The position numbers and the translations under genes were made by a program. 64,000 nucleotides of DNA, from contig NZ_LLZN01000067.1 of NCBI RefSeq assembly GCF_001509795.1, positions 124,001 through 188,000 of the forward strand. Reading direction: 5' to 3'. The notes beneath the pieces were generated by a model. That model saw nothing but the letters and a program-made list of their open reading frames with translations, did no database searches and was not told the DNA's origin. This stretch comes from Streptomyces sp. NRRL WC-3605. GTDB taxonomy: Bacteria > Actinomycetota > Actinomycetes > Streptomycetales > Streptomycetaceae. Of the stretch, positions 41,741 to 50,011 are shown in pieces. Within the stretch, counting starts at the first letter, position 1. Every line of letters begins with the position of its first letter.

Positions 41741-42231
41741 GGCTGCCGCGCTCGGCCGTACGTGCCGTCCAGAAGGTGTCCGCGACCCGGGGCTTCGCCC
41801 GGACCGCCCCGCACGTCGTGCCCGCGCTCGACCGGGCCGTGCACCGGCTCACCCGGGGAAAGGTGCTGCTCAGCGCGCTGATGCTGCCCGGTGTCGTGCT
41901 GACCTCCACGGGCGCGCGCAGCGGGCTGCCGCGCCGTACGCCGCTCGCCTGCGTGCCCGAGGCGCAGGGCCGCTCCTGGCTGCTCGTCGGCTCCAACTTC
42001 GGCCGGCCGGGCCATCCCGCCTGGACCCACAACCTGCTCGCCCACCCCGACGCCGAGATCGACGTCGGGGGCCGCACCGTCCCGGTCACGGCCGCGCTCC
42101 TGGCGGGGGAGGAGCGGGAGGCGGCGTGGCGGGCCGCCGTGGCCCACTGGCCCCCGTACGCGGCCTACCAGGCCCGGGTGGACCGGCGGATCCGGGTCTT
42201 CCGTCTCACTCCACGGGCCCGGGCGCGCTGA
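41737..42231 (+). CDS. Deazaflavin (F420)-dependent nitroreductase-family protein
   Basis: 164 aa, DUF385/Ddn-like split barrel: VVLTSTGARSGLPRRTPLACV, WLLVGSNFGRPGHPAWTHNLLAHPDAEIDV (the F420-contact region). The GTG start overlaps the previous stop. It could reduce an enone or quinone intermediate with F420H2. Regulated by palindrome site 8 if co-transcribed with 40547. Confidence 0.85.
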   Translation: MRLPRSAVRAVQKVSATRGFARTAPHVVPALDRAVHRLTRGKVLLSALMLPGVVLTSTGARSGLPRRTPLACVPEAQGRSWLLVGSNFGRPGHPAWTHNLLAHPDAEIDVGGRTVPVTAALLAGEEREAAWRAAVAHWPPYAAYQARVDRRIRVFRLTPRARAR

Positions 42232-42289
42232 CCCGAAAGCGACGGTGGCATTTGCCCGGGGCCCGGTCGTCCGGGGGAGGATCCGTCCC

Positions 42290-42754
42290 ATGGACGACGT
42301 GGACAGACGCATCCTCGCCGAGTTGCAGCAGGACGGCCGGCTGACCGTGACGGAGCTGGCCGCGCGGGTGGGGCTCAGTGTCTCGCCGTGCCACCGCCGG
42401 CTGCGCGAGCTGGAGCGGTCCGGCGCCATCGGCGGGTACCGGGCGGTGGTGGACCCGGCCGCGGTCGGGCTCGCCTTCGAGGCGCTGGTCTTCGTGTCCA
42501 TGCGGCAGGAGGACCGGGACACGGTCGCCGGGTTCGAGCGGGCGGTCGGCGAGGTGGCCGAGGTGCTGGAGGCGCAGCGGCTGTTCGGGGAGCCCGACTA
42601 CCTGCTGCGGGTCGTCGCCGCCGATCTCGCGGCCTACCAGCGGCTGTACGACGAGCGGCTGGCCACGCTCCCCGGGGTGCAGCGGCTGACGTCGACGCTC
42701 GTGATGAAGCACGTCGTGAAGGACCGCCCGCTGCCCGGCCGTACCGGGCCGTGA
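42290..42754 (+). CDS. Lrp/AsnC-family transcriptional regulator
   Basis: 154 aa. The N-terminal helix-turn-helix (ILAELQQDGRLTVTELAARVGLSVSPCHRRLREL) is followed by the RAM ligand-binding domain (VEVAEVLEAQRLFGEPDYLLRVV type). Typically senses amino acids. ATG at 42290 behind GGGGGAGG. Ends at a strong hairpin. Confidence 0.9.
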   Translation: MDDVDRRILAELQQDGRLTVTELAARVGLSVSPCHRRLRELERSGAIGGYRAVVDPAAVGLAFEALVFVSMRQEDRDTVAGFERAVGEVAEVLEAQRLFGEPDYLLRVVAADLAAYQRLYDERLATLPGVQRLTSTLVMKHVVKDRPLPGRTGP

Positions 42755-42759
42755 CGCAC

Positions 42760-42794
42760 GGCAGGCGGCGGCCCGTGGTGGACCACCGCCTGCC
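42760..42794. terminator. Bidirectional terminator between Lrp and TetR genes
   Basis: GGCAGGCGG (from 42760) pairs with CCGCCTGCC (to 42794), with a further GG-CC after one mismatch and an 11-nt loop. Placed between two converging genes. Confidence 0.75.
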
Positions 42795-42850
42795 AGACAG
42801 GACTTGGGGGCGCTAGCCGGCCGGGGACGGCCCCGCCGGCCGCTCGCGCG

Positions 42851-43498
42851 TCACTTCGTGGGCTTCTTGCCGGTCACGCCGAGATGCACCAACAGGGCCA
42901 GGTTCGGCTTGAGTTCGGCCTGCTTGACGCCCCAGCTCTGGAAGCCCTTCTGGTGCGAGGCCACCGCGGCGAGCATCGCGACGAGCGATCCGGCGACGGC
43001 CGCGGGATTGACGTCCTTGTCGACCCGGCCCTTCGCCTGGAGCTGCGTCACCGCCTCCGCGAGGGAGTTGTTGACCGAGTTGAGGATCTTCATGCGGATC
43101 TTGTAGAAGCGCTTGTCGCCCTCGGACGCGCCGAGGTCGACGACCCGCAGGATCGCGTCGTTGCGGCGCCAGAAGTCCAGGAAGCCGTCGACGAGTTCCT
43201 GCGCGGTCTGCCAGCCCGCCTTCCCGGTCCAGCTGCGGCCCTCGACGAGAGCGGTCAACTCCGCGCCCTCGGCGGCCATGTGCTCGGCGATCTCCAGGAC
43301 GGCACCCTCGACGTCCGGGAAGTACTGGTAGAAGGTGGCCGGCGAAGTGCCTGCCTTCCGGGCGACATCGATGACTTTGACGTCCCGGTACGGGGAAGAG
43401 CTGAGCATCTCGCTGAGGCAGTCGAGCAGCTTCTGCCGGGTCGCCTGCCCACGCCGGCCGGCCACGCGGCCGTCGACGGTACGCACTTGTCCTGTCAT
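42851..43498 (-). CDS. TetR-family transcriptional regulator
   Basis: 215 aa. The N-terminal helix-turn-helix (RQKLLDCLSEMLSSSPYRDV, VARKAGTSPATFYQYFPDVE) precedes a helical ligand domain ending in a basic tail GKKPTK. By position it matches S. coelicolor SCO4421 next to a VOC gene and afsK. A degenerate TCTGACG palindrome overlaps its start codon, making it the best local candidate for the regulon's repressor. The ligand is unknown, probably an acyl-CoA by analogy with other catabolic TetR proteins. Confidence 0.88.
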   Translation of the reverse strand: MTGQVRTVDGRVAGRRGQATRQKLLDCLSEMLSSSPYRDVKVIDVARKAGTSPATFYQYFPDVEGAVLEIAEHMAAEGAELTALVEGRSWTGKAGWQTAQELVDGFLDFWRRNDAILRVVDLGASEGDKRFYKIRMKILNSVNNSLAEAVTQLQAKGRVDKDVNPAAVAGSLVAMLAAVASHQKGFQSWGVKQAELKPNLALLVHLGVTGKKPTK

Positions 43499-43507
43499 GT
43501 CGTCAGC
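43491..43507. promoter_or_regulatory. Degenerate TCTGACG site on the TetR start codon
   Basis: CCTGTCATGTCGTCAGC: the CGTCAG half is perfect and the other half is weak. It covers the start codon at 43496-43498. Possible autoregulatory site; low confidence alone. Confidence 0.35.
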
Positions 43508-43620
43508 TTACCGAGGCGGCATCGGGGCGCGATTCGGCCGACTGCAAATGGGGTGCACCGGGGTGCGGGGGCTGGTGTGCCTGGTCTGCGCGGTGCGCGC
43601 GAGGCCGTTACGTTGGCGGT

Positions 43621-44358
43621 ATGGCCGAAAACAGGGCATCCGCAGACGGAACGGATCAGGTGGAGGGCGTTCCGTGCTGGGTGGACGCACAGCTTCCCGA
43701 CGTGGAAGCGGGCAAGCGGTTCTACGGCGAGCTGTTCGGCTGGGCCTTCGAGGAGGCGTACGGCTCCGCCGTATGGGCCCTGCTGGACGGTGAGCGGGTG
43801 GCGGCGCTCACGCCGAAGACGGACGGGCGGATGCCGAGCGTGTGGACGGTGTACTTCGCGACCCCGGACGCCCGAGCGCTGGCCGGACGGGTCCGGCAGG
43901 CCGGCGGGCAGGTGGTCACCGCGCCCGTGGAGGTGGGTGCGGGGCTGGGCACGGCCGCGCTGGTGACCGATCCGCAGGGCGCGGTGTTCGGGCTGTGGGA
44001 GGCGGGCACGCACGCCGGCTTCGGGCGCCGGCACGAGCCGGGGACGTTCGCCTGGGCCGAGCTGTACGCCAGGGACACCGAGGCCGCCAACACCTTCTAC
44101 GGCGGGCTGTTCCACGACGCCCTGTTCGGTCCCGGGGCGGAGCCGGACTTCGGGCGGGCGGCGGTCGGGGAGGTGTTCGCGGAGATGATGCCGCCGCACT
44201 TCGTCGTCCACTTCCGGGTGGAGGACTGCGCGGCCGCCCTCGGCCCGGTCGCCCGGCTCGGCGGGCGGGTGCAGGTCCCGCCCTTCGAGACGTCGTACGG
44301 CACGGTCGCCGTCGTCACCGACAATCAGGGGGCGTCGTTCGCCCTCCTGGAGCGCTGA
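43621..44358 (+). CDS. VOC-family protein with two glyoxalase-like domains
   Basis: 245 aa. Two vicinal-oxygen-chelate repeats: [24 protein letters not shown] (about residues 18-41) and [22 protein letters not shown] (about 142-163), each followed by a VTD-P/N-QGA-x-F element. Metal-dependent enzyme or resistance-type binding protein; no clear substrate. Core gene next to afsK. Confidence 0.85.
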   Translation: MAENRASADGTDQVEGVPCWVDAQLPDVEAGKRFYGELFGWAFEEAYGSAVWALLDGERVAALTPKTDGRMPSVWTVYFATPDARALAGRVRQAGGQVVTAPVEVGAGLGTAALVTDPQGAVFGLWEAGTHAGFGRRHEPGTFAWAELYARDTEAANTFYGGLFHDALFGPGAEPDFGRAAVGEVFAEMMPPHFVVHFRVEDCAAALGPVARLGGRVQVPPFETSYGTVAVVTDNQGASFALLER

Positions 44359-44570
44359 GGGGGGCGTTCCGGCTGGTGGGCGGGGTGTGTGGCGGAATCG
44401 ATGTGCCGGTTTGTCCGGAGACACCCCTTTTTGGACCCGGGTTCGCCACCGGGCGCCCGGACAGGAAGAATCGGGGTGCGTGCCGCCGAGGCGGTGCGGT
44501 GGTGAGACGCTGCACGGGGTCACGTACATATGTGGGTGCACGGGGCCCGTACGGGGAGGTGGCAGGCAGA

Positions 44571-46172
44571 GTGGTGGATCAGCTGACGCAGCACGATCCG
44601 CGCAGGATCGGGCCGTTCGAGGTGCTCGGGCGGCTGGGCGCCGGCGGCATGGGGCTGGTCTATCTCGCGCGGTCGGCCTCGGGCCGGCGCGTGGCGATCA
44701 AGACGGTCCGTACGGAGCTCGCCGAGGACCAGCTGTTCCGCGTGCGCTTCACGCGCGAGGTGGAGGCGGCCCGGGCGGTCTCCGGCTTCTACACGGCCGC
44801 GGTGGTCGACGCCGACCCGCGCGCCGCCGTGCCGTGGCTGGCCACCGCGTACGTCCCCGCGCCCTCCCTCGAGGAGATAGTGAACGAGTGCGGGCCGCTG
44901 CCGGCCCAGGCGGTGCGCTGGCTGGCCGCCGGCGTCGCCGAGGCGCTGCAGTCGATCCACGGCGCCGGTCTCGTCCACCGCGACCTCAAGCCGTCCAACG
45001 TGCTCGTCGTCGAGGACGGGCCGCGCGTCATCGACTTCGGTATCGCCTCCGGCGTGTCGAACACCCGTTTGACCATGACCAACGTCGCCGTGGGCACCCC
45101 CGCCTACATGTCCCCCGAGCAGGCGAAGGACTCCCGCAGCGTCACCGGCGCCAGCGACGTCTTCTCGCTCGGCTCGATGCTGGTGTTCGCCGCCACCGGG
45201 CACCCGCCCTTCCACGGCGCCAACCCGGTCGAGACGGTCTTCATGCTGCTGCGCGAGGGCCCGGATCTGGAGGGCCTGCCCGACGAGCTGCGCCCCCTCA
45301 TCGAGTCCTGCATGCAGATGGACCCGACGGCCCGCCCCAATCCGGCCGACCTCCAGGCCCAGCTCGCCCCGCACCTCTTCGGCTCCGGCACCGACGACAG
45401 CGGCACCGCCTCCGCCTGGCTGCCCGAGCGCGCGGTCGGCCTGATCGAGACGCGCCGCGGCGGCCGCCCGGCGCCCAGACCCGCGCCCGCCTCCGGCCGC
45501 AGTGCCGGACGCGGCGTTCCCGCGCCCGTGCCGCCGCCGCCCCCGCACGACCCGGTCGTCCCGGCGCCCCAGGCCCCGCCCGTGCCGGTCGGCGCCCCGG
45601 ACACCGGCCCCGTCCACCTGGCGGGCGCCCCCGTCCCGATCGGTCCCGGCCCCCGGGTCGCCGACGCCCGCGCCGCCGCGATGAAGGCGCCGCCCGCGGA
45701 GGCCGCCCTGGTCGCCTCCTGGTCCAAGCCCCGCCCCGGCGTCAACGGCGCCGACCCCGCGCTCCCCGCCGCGCCCCCGGCTCCCGCCGAGGGTCCCGGC
45801 GGCTGGCGGCCCTGGCGTTTCCGCATGTCGAACGATGTCTGGGGCACCCCCTCCGTCGCCGGCGACCTCGTCTACGTCACCTCCTTCGAGGTGCACGCCC
45901 TGGACGTCGCCACCGGCCGCCGCCGCTTCAAGACCCGGGACGTGGCCTGGTCCATGGCGGTCGCCGACGGGCGCATCCACGCCTCCGACGGCCCCACCCT
46001 GTTCGCCCTGGAGTGCCGCGAGGGCGCCGATCTGTGGCGGCTCCAGACGGACGCCTGGGTGTACTCCCTGAAGGCCGAGCGCGGCACGGTCCTCACCGGC
46101 ACGCGCGGCGGCGGCGTCCAGGCGTGGGAGGCGTCGAACGGGCAGAAGCTCTGGGAGATCACCGGGGCGTAG
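44571..46172 (+). CDS. afsK: Serine/threonine protein kinase AfsK, truncated by an in-frame TAG
   Basis: Hanks-type kinase that in S. coelicolor phosphorylates AfsR and polar-growth proteins. The kinase domain is intact: glycine loop [12 protein letters not shown], Lys44 in VAIK, His136-Arg-Asp in [12 protein letters not shown] as IDFGIASG, activation loop [17 protein letters not shown] Pro/Ala linker (about 300-400) leads into PQQ-type beta-propeller repeats. At codon 534 (46170-46172) a TAG interrupts the propeller and the frame continues intact for 252 more codons, so full length would be 785 aa, near the known 799 aa. GTG start at 44571 gives the family N-terminus [10 protein letters not shown]. 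Confidence 0.9.
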   Translation: MVDQLTQHDPRRIGPFEVLGRLGAGGMGLVYLARSASGRRVAIKTVRTELAEDQLFRVRFTREVEAARAVSGFYTAAVVDADPRAAVPWLATAYVPAPSLEEIVNECGPLPAQAVRWLAAGVAEALQSIHGAGLVHRDLKPSNVLVVEDGPRVIDFGIASGVSNTRLTMTNVAVGTPAYMSPEQAKDSRSVTGASDVFSLGSMLVFAATGHPPFHGANPVETVFMLLREGPDLEGLPDELRPLIESCMQMDPTARPNPADLQAQLAPHLFGSGTDDSGTASAWLPERAVGLIETRRGGRPAPRPAPASGRSAGRGVPAPVPPPPPHDPVVPAPQAPPVPVGAPDTGPVHLAGAPVPIGPGPRVADARAAAMKAPPAEAALVASWSKPRPGVNGADPALPAAPPAPAEGPGGWRPWRFRMSNDVWGTPSVAGDLVYVTSFEVHALDVATGRRRFKTRDVAWSMAVADGRIHASDGPTLFALECREGADLWRLQTDAWVYSLKAERGTVLTGTRGGGVQAWEASNGQKLWEITGA

Positions 46173-46928
46173 ACCGACTTCGAGACCTCGGAGGCGGGCC
46201 CGGCGCTGTTCGACGGCACCGCGTACGTCTGGCAGGACTCCCGGCTGCGCGCCCTGGACGCCCGCACCGGCGAGGAGCGCTGGTCCTACCCGATCGGCGA
46301 CGCCGCCTCCTGCGGTGGGGTGCCGGTGCGGGTGGCGAAGGCCCACGACGGCTACGTGTACGTCTCGGCCGGCACCCGGGTGCTCGCCCTCGACGCGGCC
46401 GGCGGGCACGTCCGCTGGCACTTCGAGGCCCCGGCGGTCTTCCTGTGCCCGCCCGCCTTCGTGCCGGGCCCCGCGGTGACCGGCGGCGGCGTGTACCTCG
46501 CCGACTACCTCGGCACGGTGTACGCGCTGGACGCCACCGACGGCCGGGACCGCTGGCGCATCGCCACCGAGGCCCGCGCCTCGACCGAGCCGGTGCTGGT
46601 GGCCGCGGGCCACGTCCACGTCGGCAGCGGCAAGGGCCTGTACACGCTGGACGCGGTCACCGGGACGCCGAAGTGGCGCTTCCAGGCGGGGGGCGACATC
46701 GTGGGCGCCCCCGCGGTCGCGGAGGGCCGGATCCACTTCGGCTCCACCGACCACCTGCTCTACACGCTCAAGGCCGACGACGGCCGGCTGCGGTGGAAGC
46801 TGGCCACCGGAGGCGAGATCACCGGCTCCCCGGTGGTCCGCGACGGTGTCGTGTACGCGTGCAGCAAGGACCGCTGCGTGTACGCCCTGGACGCCGAGAA
46901 GGGGACCGGAACCGCCCGTACCGCGTAG
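46173..46928 (+). pseudogene. afsK: Severed C-terminal propeller of afsK
   Basis: Same frame as afsK directly after the TAG, opening with TDFETSEAGPALFDGTAYVW. It carries several PQQ/beta-propeller blades (LDARTGEERWSYPIG, LDAVTGTPKWRFQAGG, LKADDGRLRWKLATGG) and ends in a normal stop at 46928. Reading across the stop needs no frameshift, and CAG to TAG (Gln to amber) would be one C to T change. An internal ATG/GTG restart as a separate protein (for example GTG 46320) is possible but lacks a convincing ribosome site. Confidence 0.85.
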
Positions 46929-47036
46929 ACGCCTTCACTGGTCCTGCACGAGGGGTGACGCCGAGTGAGCGCTTTCTGCCGCTCGCCGGCTGCTACCGTG
47001 ACGTGCTCACGCTCAAATCAACGGGGGTTGACACCA

Positions 47037-47552
47037 GTGAAGCTTCGTCATGTCCGCGCTGTGGCCGTGTTCGTCGGCGTCGTCGTCGCACTGACCGGCG
47101 CCCGGCACTCGCACGGCGGCGGCTGCAGCGGCTCCGACTCGCACAGCTCCTCGTCGAGCTCCGGCGGGTACGGGGGCGGCAGCACCCATCACTACGACGA
47201 CGATGACGACGACTACGGCACCGGGTCCACGTCGGGCGGTACGCGGACCGGCGACGGGCCGGCCGCCGCGGAGACCCGGGACGTCAAGATCGACCGGTGC
47301 GAGAACGACCCGGACCGCGGCCCCGTCGCCCGGGTGAGCGCCACCAACAGCGACGCGCTGCGCACCTACTCGTACACGTTCACCGTCACGTTCAAGGACT
47401 CCGGCGGACGCGAGCTGGACAAGGCCACCTCGGGCATCCTGACGGTCGAGCCGGGCGCCACCGAGTCCGTCGACGTCGTGGCCCGCGCGAGCGCCACCAC
47501 GAGCGGCACCTGCGTCCTCGGCGAGGCCCTGCGCATGGACGACTCGTACTAG
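47037..47552 (+). CDS. Secreted Ser/Gly/Asp-rich protein (SCO4424-like)
   Basis: About 171 aa from the GTG at 47037. A short signal sequence (RAVAVFVGVVVALTGA) precedes a low-complexity Ser/Gly/His stretch with a run of acidic residues (HHYDDDDDDYGTG), then an all-beta domain (YTFTVTFKDSGGRELDKATSG, TVEPGATESVDVVARA) with cysteines at both ends that may be linked. It looks like a FxLYD/DUF-type extracellular beta-sandwich. Function unknown; it occupies the place of SCO4424 between afsK and afsS in S. coelicolor. Confidence 0.78.
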   Translation: MKLRHVRAVAVFVGVVVALTGARHSHGGGCSGSDSHSSSSSSGGYGGGSTHHYDDDDDDYGTGSTSGGTRTGDGPAAAETRDVKIDRCENDPDRGPVARVSATNSDALRTYSYTFTVTFKDSGGRELDKATSGILTVEPGATESVDVVARASATTSGTCVLGEALRMDDSY

Positions 47553-47571
47553 CTGGTGGCGCGGGGCCCGG

Positions 47572-48342
47572 TCACCGGGTCCTGAAGGCCCGGCTGCGGG
47601 TGCGGAACAGCTCCTCCTGCCGCGCGCCCGGCAGGTTGCCGAGCGCGATCAGATGCGGGGCCTGCGCGAACGCGCGGTCGAGGGCGGCCTCCCGGGCCGC
47701 CCACAGCGCCCGCACGGTGCCCTGCACGGCCTCGGGCGGATGCCCGGCGATCACGGTCGCGCGCTCGACGGCGACGGCCAGCGCCTCGCCCGGCGCGGTG
47801 AGTTCGGAGACGAGCCCGATCTCGTGGGCCCGCCGCGCGCCCAGCCGTTCCGCCCCGCCCATCAGCGCGGTGCGGGCGGCCTCCCCGTACGGCATGCGCA
47901 GCGCCATCAGCATCGACTCGTAGGCGCTGACCATGCCGTAGGTGGTGTGCGGGTCGAAGAACGCGGCGGTCGGGTCGGCGACGAGGAAGTCGCTCTCGCC
48001 CAGCAGGTAGAAGGCGCCGCCGCAGGCCATGCCCCGCACGGCCGCGATCACCGGCTTCCACAGGTCGTTGGACTTGGGTCCGGCCCGCAGCAGCGGATCG
48101 TCCGTCATGTAGGGGGAGTCCGGCTGCGGCACCTCGGTGTCCCGGTCCAGGCCCGTGCAGAACGCCCGCTCCCCGGCGCCGGTCAGCACGACGGCCCGTA
48201 CGGTGTCGTCGAAGCGCATCCGGCCCCAGGCGGCGACCAGTTCGTCCCGCGTCGCCAGGTCGAGGGCGTTGAGCCGGCCGGGCCGGTCCAGGGTGACCAC
48301 GGCGACGCCGGTGCCCTCGTCGACGCGCACGCGGAGGCTCAC
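47572..48342 (-). CDS. Enoyl-CoA hydratase/isomerase (EchA-like)
   Basis: 256 aa crotonase fold. TLDRPGRLNALDLATRDELVAA, GERAFCTGLDRDTEVP and VRGMACGGAFYLLGESDFLVA cover the CoA and oxyanion-hole regions. The inserted DSPYMTDDPLLRAGPKSNDLW segment is unusual and suggests a bulky substrate. GTG start overlaps the DUF35 gene stop by 4 nt. Last gene of the 49919-47572 operon. Confidence 0.87.
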   Translation of the reverse strand: MSLRVRVDEGTGVAVVTLDRPGRLNALDLATRDELVAAWGRMRFDDTVRAVVLTGAGERAFCTGLDRDTEVPQPDSPYMTDDPLLRAGPKSNDLWKPVIAAVRGMACGGAFYLLGESDFLVADPTAAFFDPHTTYGMVSAYESMLMALRMPYGEAARTALMGGAERLGARRAHEIGLVSELTAPGEALAVAVERATVIAGHPPEAVQGTVRALWAAREAALDRAFAQAPHLIALGNLPGARQEELFRTRSRAFRTR

Positions 48343-48755
48343 GACCGCTCCAGCACCCAGCGGGGCAGCCCCGTGCCGTCGAACACCGCGCGGACCCGGG
48401 CGCCGATACGGATCAGTTCCGGCGGCACGGAGTTCAGGGGCGCGCCGGGAGCGGAGACGACGTTGCCGACGAGCCGGACGCGCGGCGCGTCGGCCAGCTC
48501 GACGACCACCACGTTGTACGGCGCCAGCTCCGCGTAGTCCGGCAGCAGCGGCTGATGGGGGACGACGTACGACCAGATCCGGCCCTGTCCGCTCACGGGC
48601 CGCCACTCGGCCGCGAAGGACTGGCAGCGCGGGCAGCACGGCCGGGGCGGGAAGCGCGGCTCGGCGCAGTCGCCGCAGGTCTGCACCCGCAGCTCGCCCC
48701 GTGCGGCGTACTCCCAGAAGGGAGCGCCGTCGGCGTCGGTGACGGGGGACAGCAT
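48339..48755 (-). CDS. Zn-ribbon/OB-fold DUF35 protein, partner of Ltp2-like enzyme
   Basis: 138 aa. Zinc-ribbon cysteines CGDC and CPRC, then an OB-fold (GRIWSYVVPHQPLLPDYAELAPYNVVVVEL). It lies directly after the Ltp2-like gene (6 nt) as in mycobacterial ltp2/chsH2 arrangements, where DUF35 and Ltp2 form the retro-aldolase. This is the strongest enzymatic clue in the region. Confidence 0.9.
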   Translation of the reverse strand: MLSPVTDADGAPFWEYAARGELRVQTCGDCAEPRFPPRPCCPRCQSFAAEWRPVSGQGRIWSYVVPHQPLLPDYAELAPYNVVVVELADAPRVRLVGNVVSAPGAPLNSVPPELIRIGARVRAVFDGTGLPRWVLERS

Positions 48756-48761
48756 CGGCGG

Positions 48762-49919
48762 TCAACTCCTCAGGAGCAGCGCGGAGGTGGGGACGCCCTC
48801 GCCGGCGGTGACGAGGCAGGCCGAGGCGCCGGGGACCTGCGCGGTACTGGTGCCGCGCAGCTGCCTGACGCCCTCGGTGATCAGGTTGAAGCCGTGGACG
48901 TACGCCTCGCTGAGGCCGCCCCCGCCCGTGTTCAGCGGAAGGCGCCCGCCGATCTCCAGGGCGCCGCCCTCGGTGAACGCCCCGCCCTCGCCGCGCGCGC
49001 AGAACCCGTACCCCTCCAGGGAGAGCGGGACGAGTGCGGTGAACGCGTCGTAGATCTGGGCGACGTCCACGTCCTGGGGGGTGAGGTCGGCGTGCTTCCA
49101 CAGATGCCGGGCGGCCGTCCAGGCGGGGCCGGTGAGCGGGTCGTCGTTCCAGTAGTTGACCATGCCGTGGTGCTGGGCGGGCAGGCCCTGCGCTGCCGCG
49201 TGCACGTACACGGGGAGCTGACGGCAGTCGCGGGCGCGCTCCCTGCCGACGACCACGCAGGCGAGGGCCCCGTCGGTCTCCAGGCAGTTGTCGTACAGGC
49301 ACAGGGGTTCGCTGATCCAGCGCGCGGTCATGTACATCTCGCGGGTCAGCGGGCGGTCGTACATGATCGCGGCCGGGTTCTGGTTGGCGCGGTTGCGGCA
49401 GGCGAGGGCGACGTTGAACAGGTGGTCGCGGGTCGCGCCGTACTCGTGCATGTAGCGCCGGGCGAGCATGGCGATCTCGTCGACCGGGCGCAGCAGCCCG
49501 AACGGCCGGGTCCACTGCGCCGGGATGGGCAGCTGGGCGGTCGTGTTCCGCCACGGCCGGGGCCCGCTGCCGCGCTTGCGGGACCGCCAGGCGACGCCCA
49601 CCGACGCCTGTCCGGTGGCGATGGCGGCGGCCAGGTGCGCGACGGTGGCGCACGAACCGCCGCCGCCGTAGCCGACCTTGGCGAAGTACGTGAGATCCCC
49701 GAGGCCGACGGCCTTCGCCAGCTCGACCTCGTCGGTCTCCTCCATGGTGTACGAGGCGAGCGCGTCGACCTCGCCGGGAGCGATCCCGGCGTCGTCCAGC
49801 GCGGCCAGCACGGCACGGCAGGCCAGGGTCCGCTCGTCGTCCGCGAGGTGCCGGGCGAAGGGCGTCTGCCCGATGCCGACGATCGCCGTGGCGTCCTTGA
49901 GACCGCTGCCTGACGTCAT
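48762..49919 (-). CDS. Ltp2-like thiolase-fold retro-aldolase
   Basis: 385 aa, closely resembling mycobacterial Ltp2 (Rv3540c) along its length: KVGYGGGGSCATVAHLAAAI, EPLCLYDNCLETDGALACVV, LEGYGFCARGEGGAF, GGRLPLNTGGGGLSEAYVHG and the C-terminal LRGTS and VTAGEGVPTSALLL. Ltp2 with a DUF35 partner cleaves a beta-hydroxy acyl-CoA side chain, releasing a ketone and an acyl-CoA (propionyl-CoA for sterols). Both aldolase tyrosines appear kept (IYDAF, EAYVHG). ATG at 49919; divergent from the FadD3-like ligase with two palindromes between. Confidence 0.9.
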   Translation of the reverse strand: MTSGSGLKDATAIVGIGQTPFARHLADDERTLACRAVLAALDDAGIAPGEVDALASYTMEETDEVELAKAVGLGDLTYFAKVGYGGGGSCATVAHLAAAIATGQASVGVAWRSRKRGSGPRPWRNTTAQLPIPAQWTRPFGLLRPVDEIAMLARRYMHEYGATRDHLFNVALACRNRANQNPAAIMYDRPLTREMYMTARWISEPLCLYDNCLETDGALACVVVGRERARDCRQLPVYVHAAAQGLPAQHHGMVNYWNDDPLTGPAWTAARHLWKHADLTPQDVDVAQIYDAFTALVPLSLEGYGFCARGEGGAFTEGGALEIGGRLPLNTGGGGLSEAYVHGFNLITEGVRQLRGTSTAQVPGASACLVTAGEGVPTSALLLRS

Positions 49920-49950
49920 GCCGCGCACACCTCCGCGCCCCGCGACGACT

Positions 49951-49967
49951 GCTGACAGCCCGTCAGA
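49951..49967. promoter_or_regulatory. TCTGACG palindrome, site 9
   Basis: GCTGACAGCCCGTCAGA has one mismatch in the left half. It is 32 bp upstream of the Ltp2-like gene start. Confidence 0.7.
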
Positions 49968-49977
49968 TTACCGTTAA

Positions 49978-49994
49978 TCTGACGACCCGTCAGC
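49978..49994. promoter_or_regulatory. TCTGACG palindrome, site 10
   Basis: TCTGACGACCCGTCAGC has perfect inner half-sites and lies 18 bp before the FadD3-like start. The paired sites 9 and 10 serve the divergent operons separately. Confidence 0.75.
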
Positions 49995-50011
49995 TGGTGT
50001 GGGAGGCCGAG

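Noticed and set aside
44520..46754. 744-codon minus-strand frame across afsK
   Set aside because: Shadow of afsK; no recognisable domain, codon bias follows the opposite strand.
46320..46928. Separate PQQ-repeat gene
   Set aside because: Same frame as afsK with intact coding between the TAG and 46320; it is the severed C-terminus, not an independent gene.
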